Source: an uncultured Eubacteriales bacterium
GTDB lineage: Bacteria > Bacillota > Clostridia > Peptostreptococcales > Anaerovoracaceae
NCBI GenBank assembly: GCA_902796875.1
Contig: CADBQT010000184.1
Coordinates: 1-6,191, forward strand
Length of the DNA: 6,191 bases
Reading direction: 5' to 3'
This document shows, piece after piece, positions 1 to 6,173 of the stretch. Every line of letters begins with the position of its first letter. Position 1 is the first letter of the stretch. The position numbers and the translations under genes were made by a program. Under the pieces are notes generated by a model. The model worked only from the letters and a program-made list of their open reading frames with translations. It ran no database searches and was not told the DNA's origin.

Positions 1-222
1 GCCGGCAGTACCGGCGCAGGAGCTCTCACCGGCAAGGTTAACCTGAACACGGCGGATCTGAGCCAGCTTCAGACCCTGCCCGGGGTAGGGCCGGTCACCG
101 CCCAGAAGATCATCGACTACCGGGCCCAGGCCGGCGGATTCTCCTCAATAGAAGATTTGAAGAACGTTTCCGGCATCGGCGACAAGACCTTCGAGAAGAT
201 GAAGGACGGGGTGACCATTTAG
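1..222 (+). CDS. comEA: ComEA-like competence DNA-binding protein, C-terminal part
   Basis: Only the last 73 codons are present; the gene starts before the window and ends in TAG at 220-222. The visible part begins with a Gly/Ser/Ala-rich linker, then VNLNTAD (visible residues 13-19), the usual opening of the ComEA helix-hairpin-helix domain. Two hairpin motifs follow: LPGVGPVTAQKI (26-37) and VSGIGDKTFEKMK (56-68). In the family, ComEA is a membrane-anchored receptor that binds incoming double-stranded DNA outside the membrane and passes it to the ComEC channel. The membrane anchor and SLBB domain would lie upstream and cannot be seen. The next gene is deoD, not comEB or comEC, so the classical comE operon is not continued here. 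Other small helix-hairpin-helix proteins share this domain, so the full competence role is inferred. Confidence 0.82.
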   Translation, partial: AGSTGAGALTGKVNLNTADLSQLQTLPGVGPVTAQKIIDYRAQAGGFSSIEDLKNVSGIGDKTFEKMKDGVTI

Positions 223-251
223 TTTTCCTCGCGATTTATGATGGGATGGGG

Positions 252-257
252 TATAAT
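252..257 (+). promoter_or_regulatory. Possible -10 box of a deoD promoter
   Basis: A perfect TATAAT lies in the 81-base gap between comEA and deoD, 46 bases before the deoD start. No good -35 element stands at 16-18 bases upstream (TCGCGA at 17), and there is no TGn extension. It may be an activator-dependent or weak promoter, or chance. No terminator is visible after comEA, so readthrough from comEA into deoD is also possible. Confidence 0.4.
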
Positions 258-293
258 CATGGCAGAGATCCTATAACTTTGTAATGAAAGAAT

Positions 294-297
294 GGAG
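294..297 (+). promoter_or_regulatory. deoD ribosome binding site (decides the start)
   Basis: GGAG ends six bases before the ATG at 304, ideal spacing. An in-frame ATG at 292 overlaps this GGAG and has only a poor purine run directly before it, so 304 is the better start. Numbering from 304 also puts the active-site residues at the exact positions used for the E. coli enzyme. Confidence 0.8.
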
Positions 298-303
298 ACG
301 GAA

Positions 304-1008
304 ATGAGCACACATATCGAAGCAAAAAAGGGCGATATTGCCGAAACCATCCTCCTGCCGGGAGATCCTCTTCGGGCGAAATTCATCGCCGAGAACTACC
401 TGGACGACCCGGTATGCTACAACCAGGTGAGAAATATGCTGGGATACACCGGGACCTATAAGGGCATGCCCATATCCGTACAGGGGACCGGGATGGGGAT
501 GCCTTCCATCGGCATCTATTCCTGGGAACTGATCTCCGAGTACGATGTGAAGAATCTCATCCGTATCGGCACCGCCGGATCCTTCCATGAGGGCATCAAG
601 GTCCGGGATATCGTGGCCGGTGTATCCGCATCCTCGGACTCCAGTTTTGCCAATGCCTTTGATCTTCCCGGAAACTACGCCCCGGGAGCATCCTTCGACC
701 TGCTGAAAAAGCTGGACAAGGCTTCGGAAGATACGGGAATCTCCTTCAAAGCGGGGAATATCGTCTCCACCGACGTGTTTTACGATCAGCGGGAAGACTG
801 GTGGAAGAGATGGGCGGAGATGAACGTGATGGCGGTGGAGATGGAAGCGGCGGCTCTGTACATGAATGCGGCCCGGCTGGGCGCCAACGCCCTGGCCATC
901 GTGACCATCAGCGACCATTTCGTCACGGGGGAGGCCACATCCAGCGAGGAAAGGCAGACCACCTTCCGAAACATGATGGAACTGGCTCTGGAGGCGGCGA
1001 TCATGTAA
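304..1008 (+). CDS. deoD: Purine nucleoside phosphorylase, DeoD type
   Basis: This 234-residue cytoplasmic enzyme splits purine (deoxy)nucleosides with phosphate into free base and (deoxy)ribose-1-phosphate, serving purine salvage. The match to the hexameric DeoD family is full length (E. coli about 239). Numbered from the ATG at 304, the known active-site residues are all present: His4 (from the neighbouring subunit in the family), Gly20, Arg24, Arg43 and Arg87 of the phosphate site, Glu179-Met180-Glu181 of the ribose site, and Ser203-Asp204 with Arg217 for base protonation. Position 90 is Thr where E. coli has Ser, which should keep the hydroxyl contact to phosphate. Asp204 is typical of enzymes that accept adenosine as well as guanosine and inosine. 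The gene follows comEA and converges on rpsT. No other nucleoside-catabolism gene (deoB, deoC, pdp) is visible beside it. Confidence 0.95.
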   Translation: MSTHIEAKKGDIAETILLPGDPLRAKFIAENYLDDPVCYNQVRNMLGYTGTYKGMPISVQGTGMGMPSIGIYSWELISEYDVKNLIRIGTAGSFHEGIKVRDIVAGVSASSDSSFANAFDLPGNYAPGASFDLLKKLDKASEDTGISFKAGNIVSTDVFYDQREDWWKRWAEMNVMAVEMEAAALYMNAARLGANALAIVTISDHFVTGEATSSEERQTTFRNMMELALEAAIM

Positions 1009-1011
1009 GAT

Positions 1012-1043
1012 GAGCCCCAGCCCATTAAAAGGGCGAGGTTCTC
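1012..1043 (+). other. Imperfect hairpin after deoD
   Basis: Just after the deoD stop, GAG/CTC, CC/GG and GCCC/GGGC can pair around an ATTAAAA loop, interrupted by small internal loops. No T-run follows, so it is not a terminator. It could protect the 3' end of the deoD mRNA, or be chance. Confidence 0.25.
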
Positions 1044-1070
1044 GTAAAACGAAGCATATCGAAACAAATA

Positions 1071-1099
1071 AAAAAACCGGGAGACACTTCCGGTTTTTT
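1071..1099. terminator. Bidirectional intrinsic terminator between deoD and rpsT
   Basis: AAAAAACCGG (1071-1080) pairs perfectly with CCGGTTTTTT (1090-1099). The stem can be extended inward by G-T, A-T and G-C pairs, leaving an ACA triloop. The T-run ends the deoD transcript on the + strand; the A-run becomes a T-run on the other strand and ends rpsT. It sits 62 bases past the deoD stop and 44 bases past the rpsT stop, where a shared terminator of convergent genes is expected. Confidence 0.93.
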
Positions 1100-1107
1100 C
1101 TCTTGCT

Positions 1108-1126
1108 GCGCATTTAACTTATGCGC
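1108..1126. repeat. Inverted repeat between the rpsT stop and the terminator
   Basis: GCGCAT (1108-1113) and ATGCGC (1121-1126) form a perfect 6-bp stem with a 7-base AT-rich loop. It lies within the 3' untranslated part of the rpsT transcript, upstream of the terminator hairpin on that strand. A second 3' hairpin may stabilise the short mRNA; this role is inferred. Confidence 0.5.
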
Positions 1127-1143
1127 TGGTGGGGACGGGTGAG

Positions 1144-1410
1144 TCAGGCCTTTGCCTGATTGAATCTCTTCGTCAGACGGGAGACCTTACGGGACGCCGC
1201 ATTCTTGTGGATCGTTCCCTTGGCTGCAGCCTGCATCAGCTTCTTCTCTGCGAGAGCCAGCTGAGTTTTCGCCGCATCCAGATCGCCAGCAGCAATAGCC
1301 GCATCAAACGCCTTCAGGATCGCCTTCAGGTGATTGCGCACTCTCTTGTTTCTGGCCGTCTTCTTGTCGATGACGCGGATTCTTTTCTTTGCGGATTTAA
1401 TGTTAGCCAT
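1144..1410 (-). CDS. rpsT: 30S ribosomal protein S20
   Basis: The 88-residue product has the normal length and composition of bacterial S20: it opens MANIKSAKKRIR, is very basic, consists of helices with Ala/Lys-rich stretches, and ends in SRKVSRLTKRFNQAKA, the conserved C-terminal region. S20 binds 16S rRNA early in 30S assembly, contacting the body and helix 44. GGGG on the coding strand (1419-1422) ends eight bases before the ATG and is a fair ribosome binding site. The gene is monocistronic, with its own promoter (1480-1508), a structured leader and a terminator shared with deoD. It diverges from lepA. In Bacillus subtilis rpsT likewise lies near the comE genes and lepA, so the place is conserved. 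Confidence 0.97.
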   Translation of the reverse strand: MANIKSAKKRIRVIDKKTARNKRVRNHLKAILKAFDAAIAAGDLDAAKTQLALAEKKLMQAAAKGTIHKNAASRKVSRLTKRFNQAKA

Positions 1411-1418
1411 TCAATTAA

Positions 1419-1422
1419 CCCC
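1419..1422 (-). promoter_or_regulatory. rpsT ribosome binding site
   Basis: The coding strand reads GTGGGG eight bases before ATG. It lies just downstream of the CTATCGATAG palindrome and leader hairpin, so leader structure could influence its access. Confidence 0.6.
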
Positions 1423-1427
1423 ACTTT

Positions 1428-1437
1428 CTATCGATAG
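1428..1437. repeat. 10-bp palindrome CTATCGATAG in the rpsT leader
   Basis: A perfect self-complementary decamer separates the leader hairpin from the rpsT ribosome binding site. As RNA it forms only a three-pair stem, so if functional it is more likely a DNA site or an RNA dimer contact. It may be chance. Confidence 0.4.
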
Positions 1438-1439
1438 CC

Positions 1440-1463
1440 CGCCGCAAAAGGATTTCTGCGGCG
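1440..1463 (-). promoter_or_regulatory. Stem-loop in the rpsT mRNA leader
   Basis: On the minus-strand transcript CGCCGCA and TGCGGCG form a perfect 7-bp GC-rich stem with a 10-base loop, GAAATCCTTT. It starts about ten bases after the predicted transcription start and ends about 30 bases before the rpsT ATG. Its position suits a ribosomal-protein leader that senses free S20; S20 represses its own translation in E. coli. No T-run follows on the minus strand, so it is not a terminator. The structure is seen; the regulatory role is inferred. Confidence 0.5.
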
Positions 1464-1479
1464 TAAATTCGCAATCAAC

Positions 1480-1508
1480 AGTATATATGAACGTAGGCGA
1501 ATATGCAA
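1480..1508 (-). promoter_or_regulatory. rpsT promoter
   Basis: On the minus strand TTGCAT (1503-1508) and TATACT (1480-1485) are spaced by exactly 17 bases, a good match to the vegetative sigma-factor consensus. Transcription would begin near 1473, giving a leader of about 60 bases before the rpsT ATG. Confidence 0.75.
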
Positions 1509-1516
1509 GGAAAATA

Positions 1517-1545
1517 TTGAATAACTGCGGTTTTTCAAGTAAAAT
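1517..1545 (+). promoter_or_regulatory. lepA promoter
   Basis: TTGAAT (1517-1522) and TAAAAT (1540-1545) are spaced by 17 bases. Transcription would begin near 1552, giving a leader of about 30 bases. TTGAA (1517-1521) and TTCAA (1534-1538) also form an inverted repeat within the promoter, which could be an operator or chance. The promoter probably serves lepA, hemW and perhaps glpK. Confidence 0.75.
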
Positions 1546-1561
1546 GAATGGGTCAGCAGAG

Positions 1562-1566
1562 AGGAG
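1562..1566 (+). promoter_or_regulatory. lepA ribosome binding site with unusually long spacing
   Basis: AGGAG is the only good Shine-Dalgarno match upstream of lepA, but 15 bases separate it from the ATG at 1582, against the common 5-10. No in-frame start codon lies between, and the protein aligns well from the ATG at 1582, so the start stands and the spacing is odd. Confidence 0.6.
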
Positions 1567-1581
1567 AATAAACGGCAATCC

Positions 1582-3393
1582 ATGAACGATTATCAAGAAT
1601 ATATTCGAAACTTCAGTATCATCGCCCATATCGACCACGGCAAGTCCACCCTGGCGGACCGGATCATCGAGAAGACCGGGCTGGTCAGCCAGCGGGAAAT
1701 GAGGGAACAGTTTCTGGACAATATGGATCTGGAACGGGAGCGGGGGATCACCATCAAACTGCAGACTACCCGTCTGCTGTTCCATTCCAAGGATGGCAAC
1801 GACTATGTGTTCAATCTGATCGACACCCCGGGACACGTGGACTTTACCTATGAGGTATCCAGAAGTCTGGCCGCCTGCGAGGGGGCCGTTCTCGTGGTGG
1901 ATGCCACCCAGGGGGTAGAGGCCCAGACTCTGGCCAATGTCTATCTGGCCATGGATGAGGATCTGGAGATCATGCCGGTCCTGAACAAGATCGATCTGCC
2001 CTCCGCCCGGCCGGATGAGGTCAAAGCCGAGATCGAGGAAGTGATCGGAGTGGAAGCAGAAGATGCGCCCATGGTTTCCGCCAAGGAGGGGACCGGCATA
2101 GAGGAACTTTTGGAGGAGATCGTGAAGAAGATCCCGGCCCCCAAGGGAGACGAAAAGGACCGTCTGAAGGCGCTGATCTTCGATTCCTATTATGACAACT
2201 ATAAGGGCGTGGTCATCTATTCCCGGATCTTCGACGGGGCAGTGACAAAGGGGGATATGATCCGTCTCATGAACTCGGGAAAGAACTACGAGGTGACGGA
2301 AGTGGGCATGTACAGCCCCGGCCCCGTGGAATGCGACCGGCTGAGAGCGGGGGAGGTAGGCTACATCTGCGCCAGCATCAAACAGGTGGCCGACGCCCGG
2401 GTGGGCGACACCATCACGTTGGCCTCCGATCCTGCCGACGAGCCTCTGCCCGGATACAAGAAGGTCCAGTCCATGGTCTACTGCGGGATCTACCCCGCGG
2501 AGGGAGAGAAATACGAAAACGTCAAGGACGCCCTGGAGAAGCTTCAGGTCAACGATGCGGCCTTCCATTTCGAACCGGAAACGTCCACCGCCCTGGGCTT
2601 CGGCTTCCGCTGCGGATTTTTGGGGCTCCTGCATATGGAGATCATCGTGGAAAGGCTGGAAAGAGAGTTCGATCTGGCGGTGATCACCACTTCGCCCAGC
2701 GTCATCTACAAGGTCGTCCTCACCGACGGGTCGGTGAAGATGGTCCAGAACCCCTCCAATCTGCCGGATCCGGTGATGATCGATCACATCGAAGAACCGA
2801 TGGTCAAGGCGGATATCATGGTGCCCAAGGACTATGTGGGCAGCATTATGGAGATCTGCCAGGAGAGAAGGGGCAAGCTCCTGAACATGGAGTACATCAC
2901 CGAAAACAGGGTCAATCTCCACTACGATATGCCTTTGAACGAAGTCATCTACGACTTCTTCGACGCTCTGAAGTCAAAGACCAGAGGCTACGGCTCCCTG
3001 GACTATGAATTCTCCCGGTACGAGCCCTCCAAGGTGGTGAAGATGGACATCCTGCTGAACAAGGACCTGGTGGACGCCTTCTCCATGATCGTCCACGAGT
3101 CCAAGGCCTACAGCCGGGGCAGATTCGTCTGCGCCAAACTCAAGGAAGTCATCCCCATGCACCAGTTCGAAGTGCCCATCCAGGCCTCCATCGGACAGAA
3201 GATCATCGCCAGAGAGACGGTGCGGGCCTATCGAAAGGATGTTATCGCCAAGTGCTACGGCGGCGATATTTCGAGAAAGAAAAAACTGTTGGAAAAACAG
3301 AAAGAAGGGAAGAAGCGGATGCGCCAGTTCGGCACGGTAGAGGTGCCCCAGGAGGCGTTTACCGCGGTGTTGAAGTATGACGACAACAAATGA
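1582..3393 (+). CDS. lepA: Elongation factor 4 (LepA), ribosome-associated GTPase
   Basis: The 603-residue product is a full-length LepA/EF4, a translational GTPase that binds the ribosome; back-translocation and a role in 30S assembly or initiation have both been proposed. The GTPase motifs are intact: G1 AHIDHGKST (15-23), G2 RGITIK (54-59), G3 DTPGH (81-85), G4 NKID (135-138) and G5 SAK (166-168). EF-G-like domains follow, including the family signature [18 protein letters not shown] and the LepA-only C-terminal domain with [25 protein letters not shown] near the end, shown here in part: [13 protein letters not shown]. It has a His after Asp in G1 (DHGKS) as expected. The first codons ([12 protein letters not shown]) match the usual short N-terminus. 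The stop lies inside hemW, indicating a coupled lepA-hemW operon, as in many Firmicutes. Confidence 0.97.
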   Translation: MNDYQEYIRNFSIIAHIDHGKSTLADRIIEKTGLVSQREMREQFLDNMDLERERGITIKLQTTRLLFHSKDGNDYVFNLIDTPGHVDFTYEVSRSLAACEGAVLVVDATQGVEAQTLANVYLAMDEDLEIMPVLNKIDLPSARPDEVKAEIEEVIGVEAEDAPMVSAKEGTGIEELLEEIVKKIPAPKGDEKDRLKALIFDSYYDNYKGVVIYSRIFDGAVTKGDMIRLMNSGKNYEVTEVGMYSPGPVECDRLRAGEVGYICASIKQVADARVGDTITLASDPADEPLPGYKKVQSMVYCGIYPAEGEKYENVKDALEKLQVNDAAFHFEPETSTALGFGFRCGFLGLLHMEIIVERLEREFDLAVITTSPSVIYKVVLTDGSVKMVQNPSNLPDPVMIDHIEEPMVKADIMVPKDYVGSIMEICQERRGKLLNMEYITENRVNLHYDMPLNEVIYDFFDALKSKTRGYGSLDYEFSRYEPSKVVKMDILLNKDLVDAFSMIVHESKAYSRGRFVCAKLKEVIPMHQFEVPIQASIGQKIIARETVRAYRKDVIAKCYGGDISRKKKLLEKQKEGKKRMRQFGTVEVPQEAFTAVLKYDDNK

Positions 3394-4528
3394 TCTGGGA
3401 CTTTACGTCCATGTACCATTCTGTCGGGGGAAATGCTCATACTGTGATTTCCTGTCCTTTGCCTGTCAGAACGACCAGCTTCTGAAGGAATACGCCCGGG
3501 CCCTGGCCGTGGAGATGCGGACCAGAAGGCAGGACGTGGAAGGGTATTCGGTGGACAGCGTGTTCATCGGAGGAGGCACCCCAAGCCTTATGCCCATCGA
3601 GTCCTTCCAGCTTCTCATGCGGGAAGTCCGGGACAATTTCCACGTGGAGGAGGGGGCGGAGATCACCGTAGAGGTCAATCCGGCATCCCTTACCCGGGAA
3701 AAGCTGGAGATGTACCGGGAATGCGGCATCAACCGACTCAGCATCGGCGTTCAGTCCTTCGACAACCGGACCCTGCGGATCCTGGGCCGTCTTCACGACA
3801 AAAATGAAGCCTTCAACATGATCCAGACCGCCCGCAAGGCCGGATTCGACAACATCAACATCGATCTGATCTTCGGTGTTCCCACCCAGACCCTGAAAAA
3901 CTGGATCGACACGGTCCGCCAGGGGATATTCCTCCAGCCGGAGCACATCTCCCTCTACAGTCTCCAGCTGGAAAAGGGGACGGATCTTTACCGCAGAGTA
4001 TATGACGAGGAGTCCCTGAATGCTGTCCCGGAGATCGTGGACCGGGAAATGTACCACGACGCCGTGACCCTGCTCAAGGGAGCGGGATATCATCACTATG
4101 AGATCTCCAATGCGGCCCTCCCCGGATATGAGAGCCGCCACAACACCAAATACTGGTCCTACCAGGAATATCTGGGCCTGGGCCTGGGGGCAAGTTCCTT
4201 CTTCCGGGGTCAGCGGTTCAAGAATCACGAGAAAATGAGCCGATACATCAAGGCCATCAAGGAAAACAAGCCCCCCGTGGACGAGGATTCCATCGAAAAG
4301 TACACGGAGAGGGAAGAGATGGGCATCTACGTCTTCACCGGTCTTCGAAAGGCAGAGGGCGTCAATCTCAAGGAATTCCGGGATCGTTTCGGCGTGGATC
4401 TGTTTACCGTTTACGATCCGGCCATCCTCCGCCGGCACAAAGGCATGATCAATCTCTACGACGATCAGCTCTACCTGACGGAGGCGGGAATGGACGTATC
4501 CAACCGGATCATGGCGGAATTTGTGTAA
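3377..4528 (+). CDS. hemW: Radical-SAM heme chaperone HemW
   Basis: The 383-residue product is a full-length HemN/HemW-family radical SAM protein. The iron-sulfur motif is CX3CX2C (Cys16, Cys20, Cys23) followed by Asp-Phe. True HemN has a further Cys in CX3CX2CXC, so this is the HemW branch. HemW proteins bind heme and deliver it to respiratory enzymes; older annotations call them oxygen-independent coproporphyrinogen oxidases. Other family marks are GGGTPS (65-70), GVQSF (124-128) and HNTKYW (255-260), then a C-terminal HemN-type domain. The ATG at 3377 is the only plausible ATG start: an in-frame TGA lies two codons upstream. The gene overlaps lepA by 17 bases and has no ribosome binding site at normal distance (AGGAGG at 3350-3355 is 21 bases away), so translation probably depends on ribosomes finishing lepA. 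Confidence 0.94.
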   Translation: MTTTNDLGLYVHVPFCRGKCSYCDFLSFACQNDQLLKEYARALAVEMRTRRQDVEGYSVDSVFIGGGTPSLMPIESFQLLMREVRDNFHVEEGAEITVEVNPASLTREKLEMYRECGINRLSIGVQSFDNRTLRILGRLHDKNEAFNMIQTARKAGFDNINIDLIFGVPTQTLKNWIDTVRQGIFLQPEHISLYSLQLEKGTDLYRRVYDEESLNAVPEIVDREMYHDAVTLLKGAGYHHYEISNAALPGYESRHNTKYWSYQEYLGLGLGASSFFRGQRFKNHEKMSRYIKAIKENKPPVDEDSIEKYTEREEMGIYVFTGLRKAEGVNLKEFRDRFGVDLFTVYDPAILRRHKGMINLYDDQLYLTEAGMDVSNRIMAEFV

Positions 4529-4557
4529 TATATCTCGATAACTGCAGCCGGATTCAC

Positions 4558-4564
4558 GGAGGTG
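4558..4564 (+). promoter_or_regulatory. glpK ribosome binding site
   Basis: GGAGGTG ends five bases before the ATG at 4570, a near-perfect Shine-Dalgarno sequence. It is the strongest in the window and allows translation of glpK independent of hemW. The 41-base gap after hemW holds no convincing promoter and no terminator. Confidence 0.88.
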
Positions 4565-4569
4565 CGACT

Positions 4570-6084
4570 ATGGACAATAAGTATATTATGTCGCTCGATC
4601 AGGGAACCACCAGTTCCCGTTGCATCATCTACGACCATCAGGGAAAACCGGTGGGATCCGGCCAGCAGGAGTTTCATCAGATCTATCCTGAGGAAGGATG
4701 GGTGGAACACGATCCCATGGAGATCTGGGAGACCCAGCTGGCCACCGCCCGCAAAGCTCTGGAGGACGCAGGTCTCACCGCCTCCCATATCGCCGGCATC
4801 GGCATCACCAATCAGCGGGAAACCACCATCGTGTGGGACCGGAATACCGGTGTTCCCATCTATAACGCCATCGTCTGGCAGTGCCGGAGGACCGCCGGTT
4901 TCTGCGACCGCCTCAAAGAGCGGGTGTCGGAAGCCGACTGGAAAGCCAAGACGGGCCTTTCCATCGATCCCTACTTTTCCGCATCCAAACTGGTCTGGAT
5001 CCTGGACAACGTAGAGGGAGCCAGAGAAAGGGCGGAATCGGGAGATCTGCTCTTTGGGACCATCGACACCTGGCTGATCTGGAAGCTTACGGGAGGCAAA
5101 GTCCACGTGACGGACTATTCCAACGCCTCCAGGACCATGATGTTCAATATCCGGGATCTTTGCTGGGATAAGGATATCCTTCGGGTACTGGATATCCCTG
5201 TCTGCATGCTCCCTGAACCGGTGGAATCCAGTAAAGTCTATGGAGAGACCCTTCCCGAGATCTTCGGGGCGGCCATTCCCATCTCCGGCGCCGCGGGAGA
5301 TCAGCAGGCGGCCCTCTTTGGCCAGGTCTGCTTCACACCGGGAGAGGCCAAAAACACCTTCGGGACCGGAGGGTTCCTCCTGGTCAACACGGGAAACGAA
5401 CCCGTTTTTTCCGAACAGGGGCTTCTGACCACCATCGGATGGGGCCTGGACGGCAAAGTCACCTATGCCCTGGAAGGCCCTGTCTTCATTTCCGGCGCGG
5501 CCATCCAGTGGCTTCGGGATGAAATGGGTCTGATCCGTTCCGCTTCAGAATCCGAGGAGATCTGCCTTTCCGTGGAGGATACGGCGGGAGCATATCTGGT
5601 CCCGGCCTTCACCGGTCTGGGTGCTCCCTGGTGGGACCCTTATGCCAGAGGGACCATCGTGGGTCTGACCCGGGGAGTGAACAGAAACCACATCGTCCGG
5701 GCTGCGGTGGAAGCCATGGCCTATCAGAGCTGCGATCTGGCCGACGCCATGGCCCGGGAAATGGGTGAACCCATTCGCCGCTTCAAGGTGGACGGGGGAG
5801 CATCCCGGGATAATTTCCTTCTCCAGTTCCTGGCGGACATAATGGGGCAGGAGGTGCACCGCCCCGTCTGCATCGAGACCACATCCCTGGGGGCGGCCTA
5901 CCTGGCCGGCCTGGCCACCGGCTACTGGAAGGACCAGCAGGACATCCTCAGTGGATGGCAGCTGGACCGGACTTTCGAGCCCACCATGACCGACGATCGG
6001 AGAAGGGCCCTTATGTCCGGATGGCACCGGGCGGTGGAACGGAGCCTGGGATGGGCCAGGGATCAGGCAAAAAATTTCCGATGA
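4570..6084 (+). CDS. glpK: Glycerol kinase
   Basis: The 504-residue product is a full-length FGGY-family glycerol kinase, a cytoplasmic enzyme making sn-glycerol-3-phosphate from glycerol and ATP for catabolism and lipid synthesis. The N-terminal ATP loop LDQGTTSSR is at 9-17. The glycerol-binding residues fall where expected: Arg83-Glu84 in NQRETT, Tyr135 in DPYFSASK, and the catalytic-base Asp244 in [22 protein letters not shown] and the C-terminal [18 protein letters not shown] complete the fold. Two control points known in relatives look altered: the loop that carries a PTS-phosphorylated His in many Firmicutes reads LPEIFG here, with Glu230 in its place, and the E. coli fructose-bisphosphate loop GGKGGTR is absent. 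No glpF or glpD is visible. The gene may be read from the lepA-hemW transcript. Confidence 0.96.
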   Translation: MDNKYIMSLDQGTTSSRCIIYDHQGKPVGSGQQEFHQIYPEEGWVEHDPMEIWETQLATARKALEDAGLTASHIAGIGITNQRETTIVWDRNTGVPIYNAIVWQCRRTAGFCDRLKERVSEADWKAKTGLSIDPYFSASKLVWILDNVEGARERAESGDLLFGTIDTWLIWKLTGGKVHVTDYSNASRTMMFNIRDLCWDKDILRVLDIPVCMLPEPVESSKVYGETLPEIFGAAIPISGAAGDQQAALFGQVCFTPGEAKNTFGTGGFLLVNTGNEPVFSEQGLLTTIGWGLDGKVTYALEGPVFISGAAIQWLRDEMGLIRSASESEEICLSVEDTAGAYLVPAFTGLGAPWWDPYARGTIVGLTRGVNRNHIVRAAVEAMAYQSCDLADAMAREMGEPIRRFKVDGGASRDNFLLQFLADIMGQEVHRPVCIETTSLGAAYLAGLATGYWKDQQDILSGWQLDRTFEPTMTDDRRRALMSGWHRAVERSLGWARDQAKNFR

Positions 6085-6085
6085 A

Positions 6086-6108
6086 AGGAACAAAATTTCC
6101 TGTATTTT
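6086..6108 (+). terminator. Weak hairpin with T-run after glpK
   Basis: AGGAA (6086-6090) can pair with TTCCT (6097-6101) around a six-base loop, followed by GTATTTTT. The stem is short and AT-rich, so termination would be weak. A second possible stem, GGGAT (6111-6115) with ATCCC (6128-6132), lies just downstream. Neither is a strong terminator. Confidence 0.3.
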
Positions 6109-6133
6109 TAGGGATTCTTTGCCAATCATCCCC

Positions 6134-6162
6134 TTGTCTTTGCCGGGAAAAAGAATTATAAT
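6134..6162 (+). promoter_or_regulatory. Promoter for a gene beyond the right edge
   Basis: TTGTCT (6134-6139) and a perfect TATAAT (6157-6162) are spaced by 17 bases. Transcription would start near 6169. No start codon with a ribosome binding site is seen before the window ends, so the gene lies downstream. This suggests that the glpK transcript ends, or is supplemented, here. Confidence 0.75.
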
Positions 6163-6173
6163 GTTTACAACAT
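6161..6173. promoter_or_regulatory. Operator-like dyad over the last promoter
   Basis: ATGTT and AACAT form a perfect 5-3-5 inverted repeat overlapping the end of the -10 box and the predicted start site, where a bound repressor would block transcription. TTTACA also occurs twice, at 6164-6169 and 6176-6181, 12 bases apart, about one helical turn. I recognise no specific regulator. Confidence 0.4.

Noticed and set aside
272..277. Second -10-like box TATAAC before deoD
   Set aside because: It has no -35 element at a suitable distance and sits very close to the ribosome binding site.
292..303. Start of deoD four codons earlier, at the ATG at 292
   Set aside because: That ATG overlaps the GGAG that serves the ATG at 304, and the numbering of active-site residues fits the 304 start exactly.
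271..1113. Open frame of 280 codons antisense to deoD
   Set aside because: It covers deoD and the terminator, has the same shadow composition, and shows no ribosome binding site or recognisable domain.
1411..2922. Long open frame of 503 codons antisense to lepA
   Set aside because: It runs over the conserved lepA gene on the other strand and through the rpsT/lepA promoters, is rich in His, Asp, Leu and Gly as shadows of GC-rich genes are, and resembles no family I know.
2331..3008. Arg/Gly-rich frame of 225 codons on the + strand inside lepA
   Set aside because: It is an out-of-frame reading of lepA, and its low-complexity Arg/Gly/His content is typical of shifted GC-rich codons.
3437..4438. 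Open frame of 333 codons antisense to hemW
   Set aside because: It mirrors hemW codons; hemW has clear family motifs in the sense frame while this frame has none.
4543..4556. Catabolite-responsive (cre) site before glpK
   Set aside because: The sequence TGCAGCCGGATTCA fits only 8 of 11 fixed positions and misses conserved inner bases, so it is too weak to call without comparison to relatives.
4471..5106. Open frame antisense to the hemW-glpK junction
   Set aside because: It spans the end of one conserved gene and the start of another, with no signals of its own.
6071..6100. Direct repeat AAAATTTCC at 6071-6079 and 6092-6100
   Set aside because: It is short, of low complexity, and lies partly in glpK codons; chance is likely.
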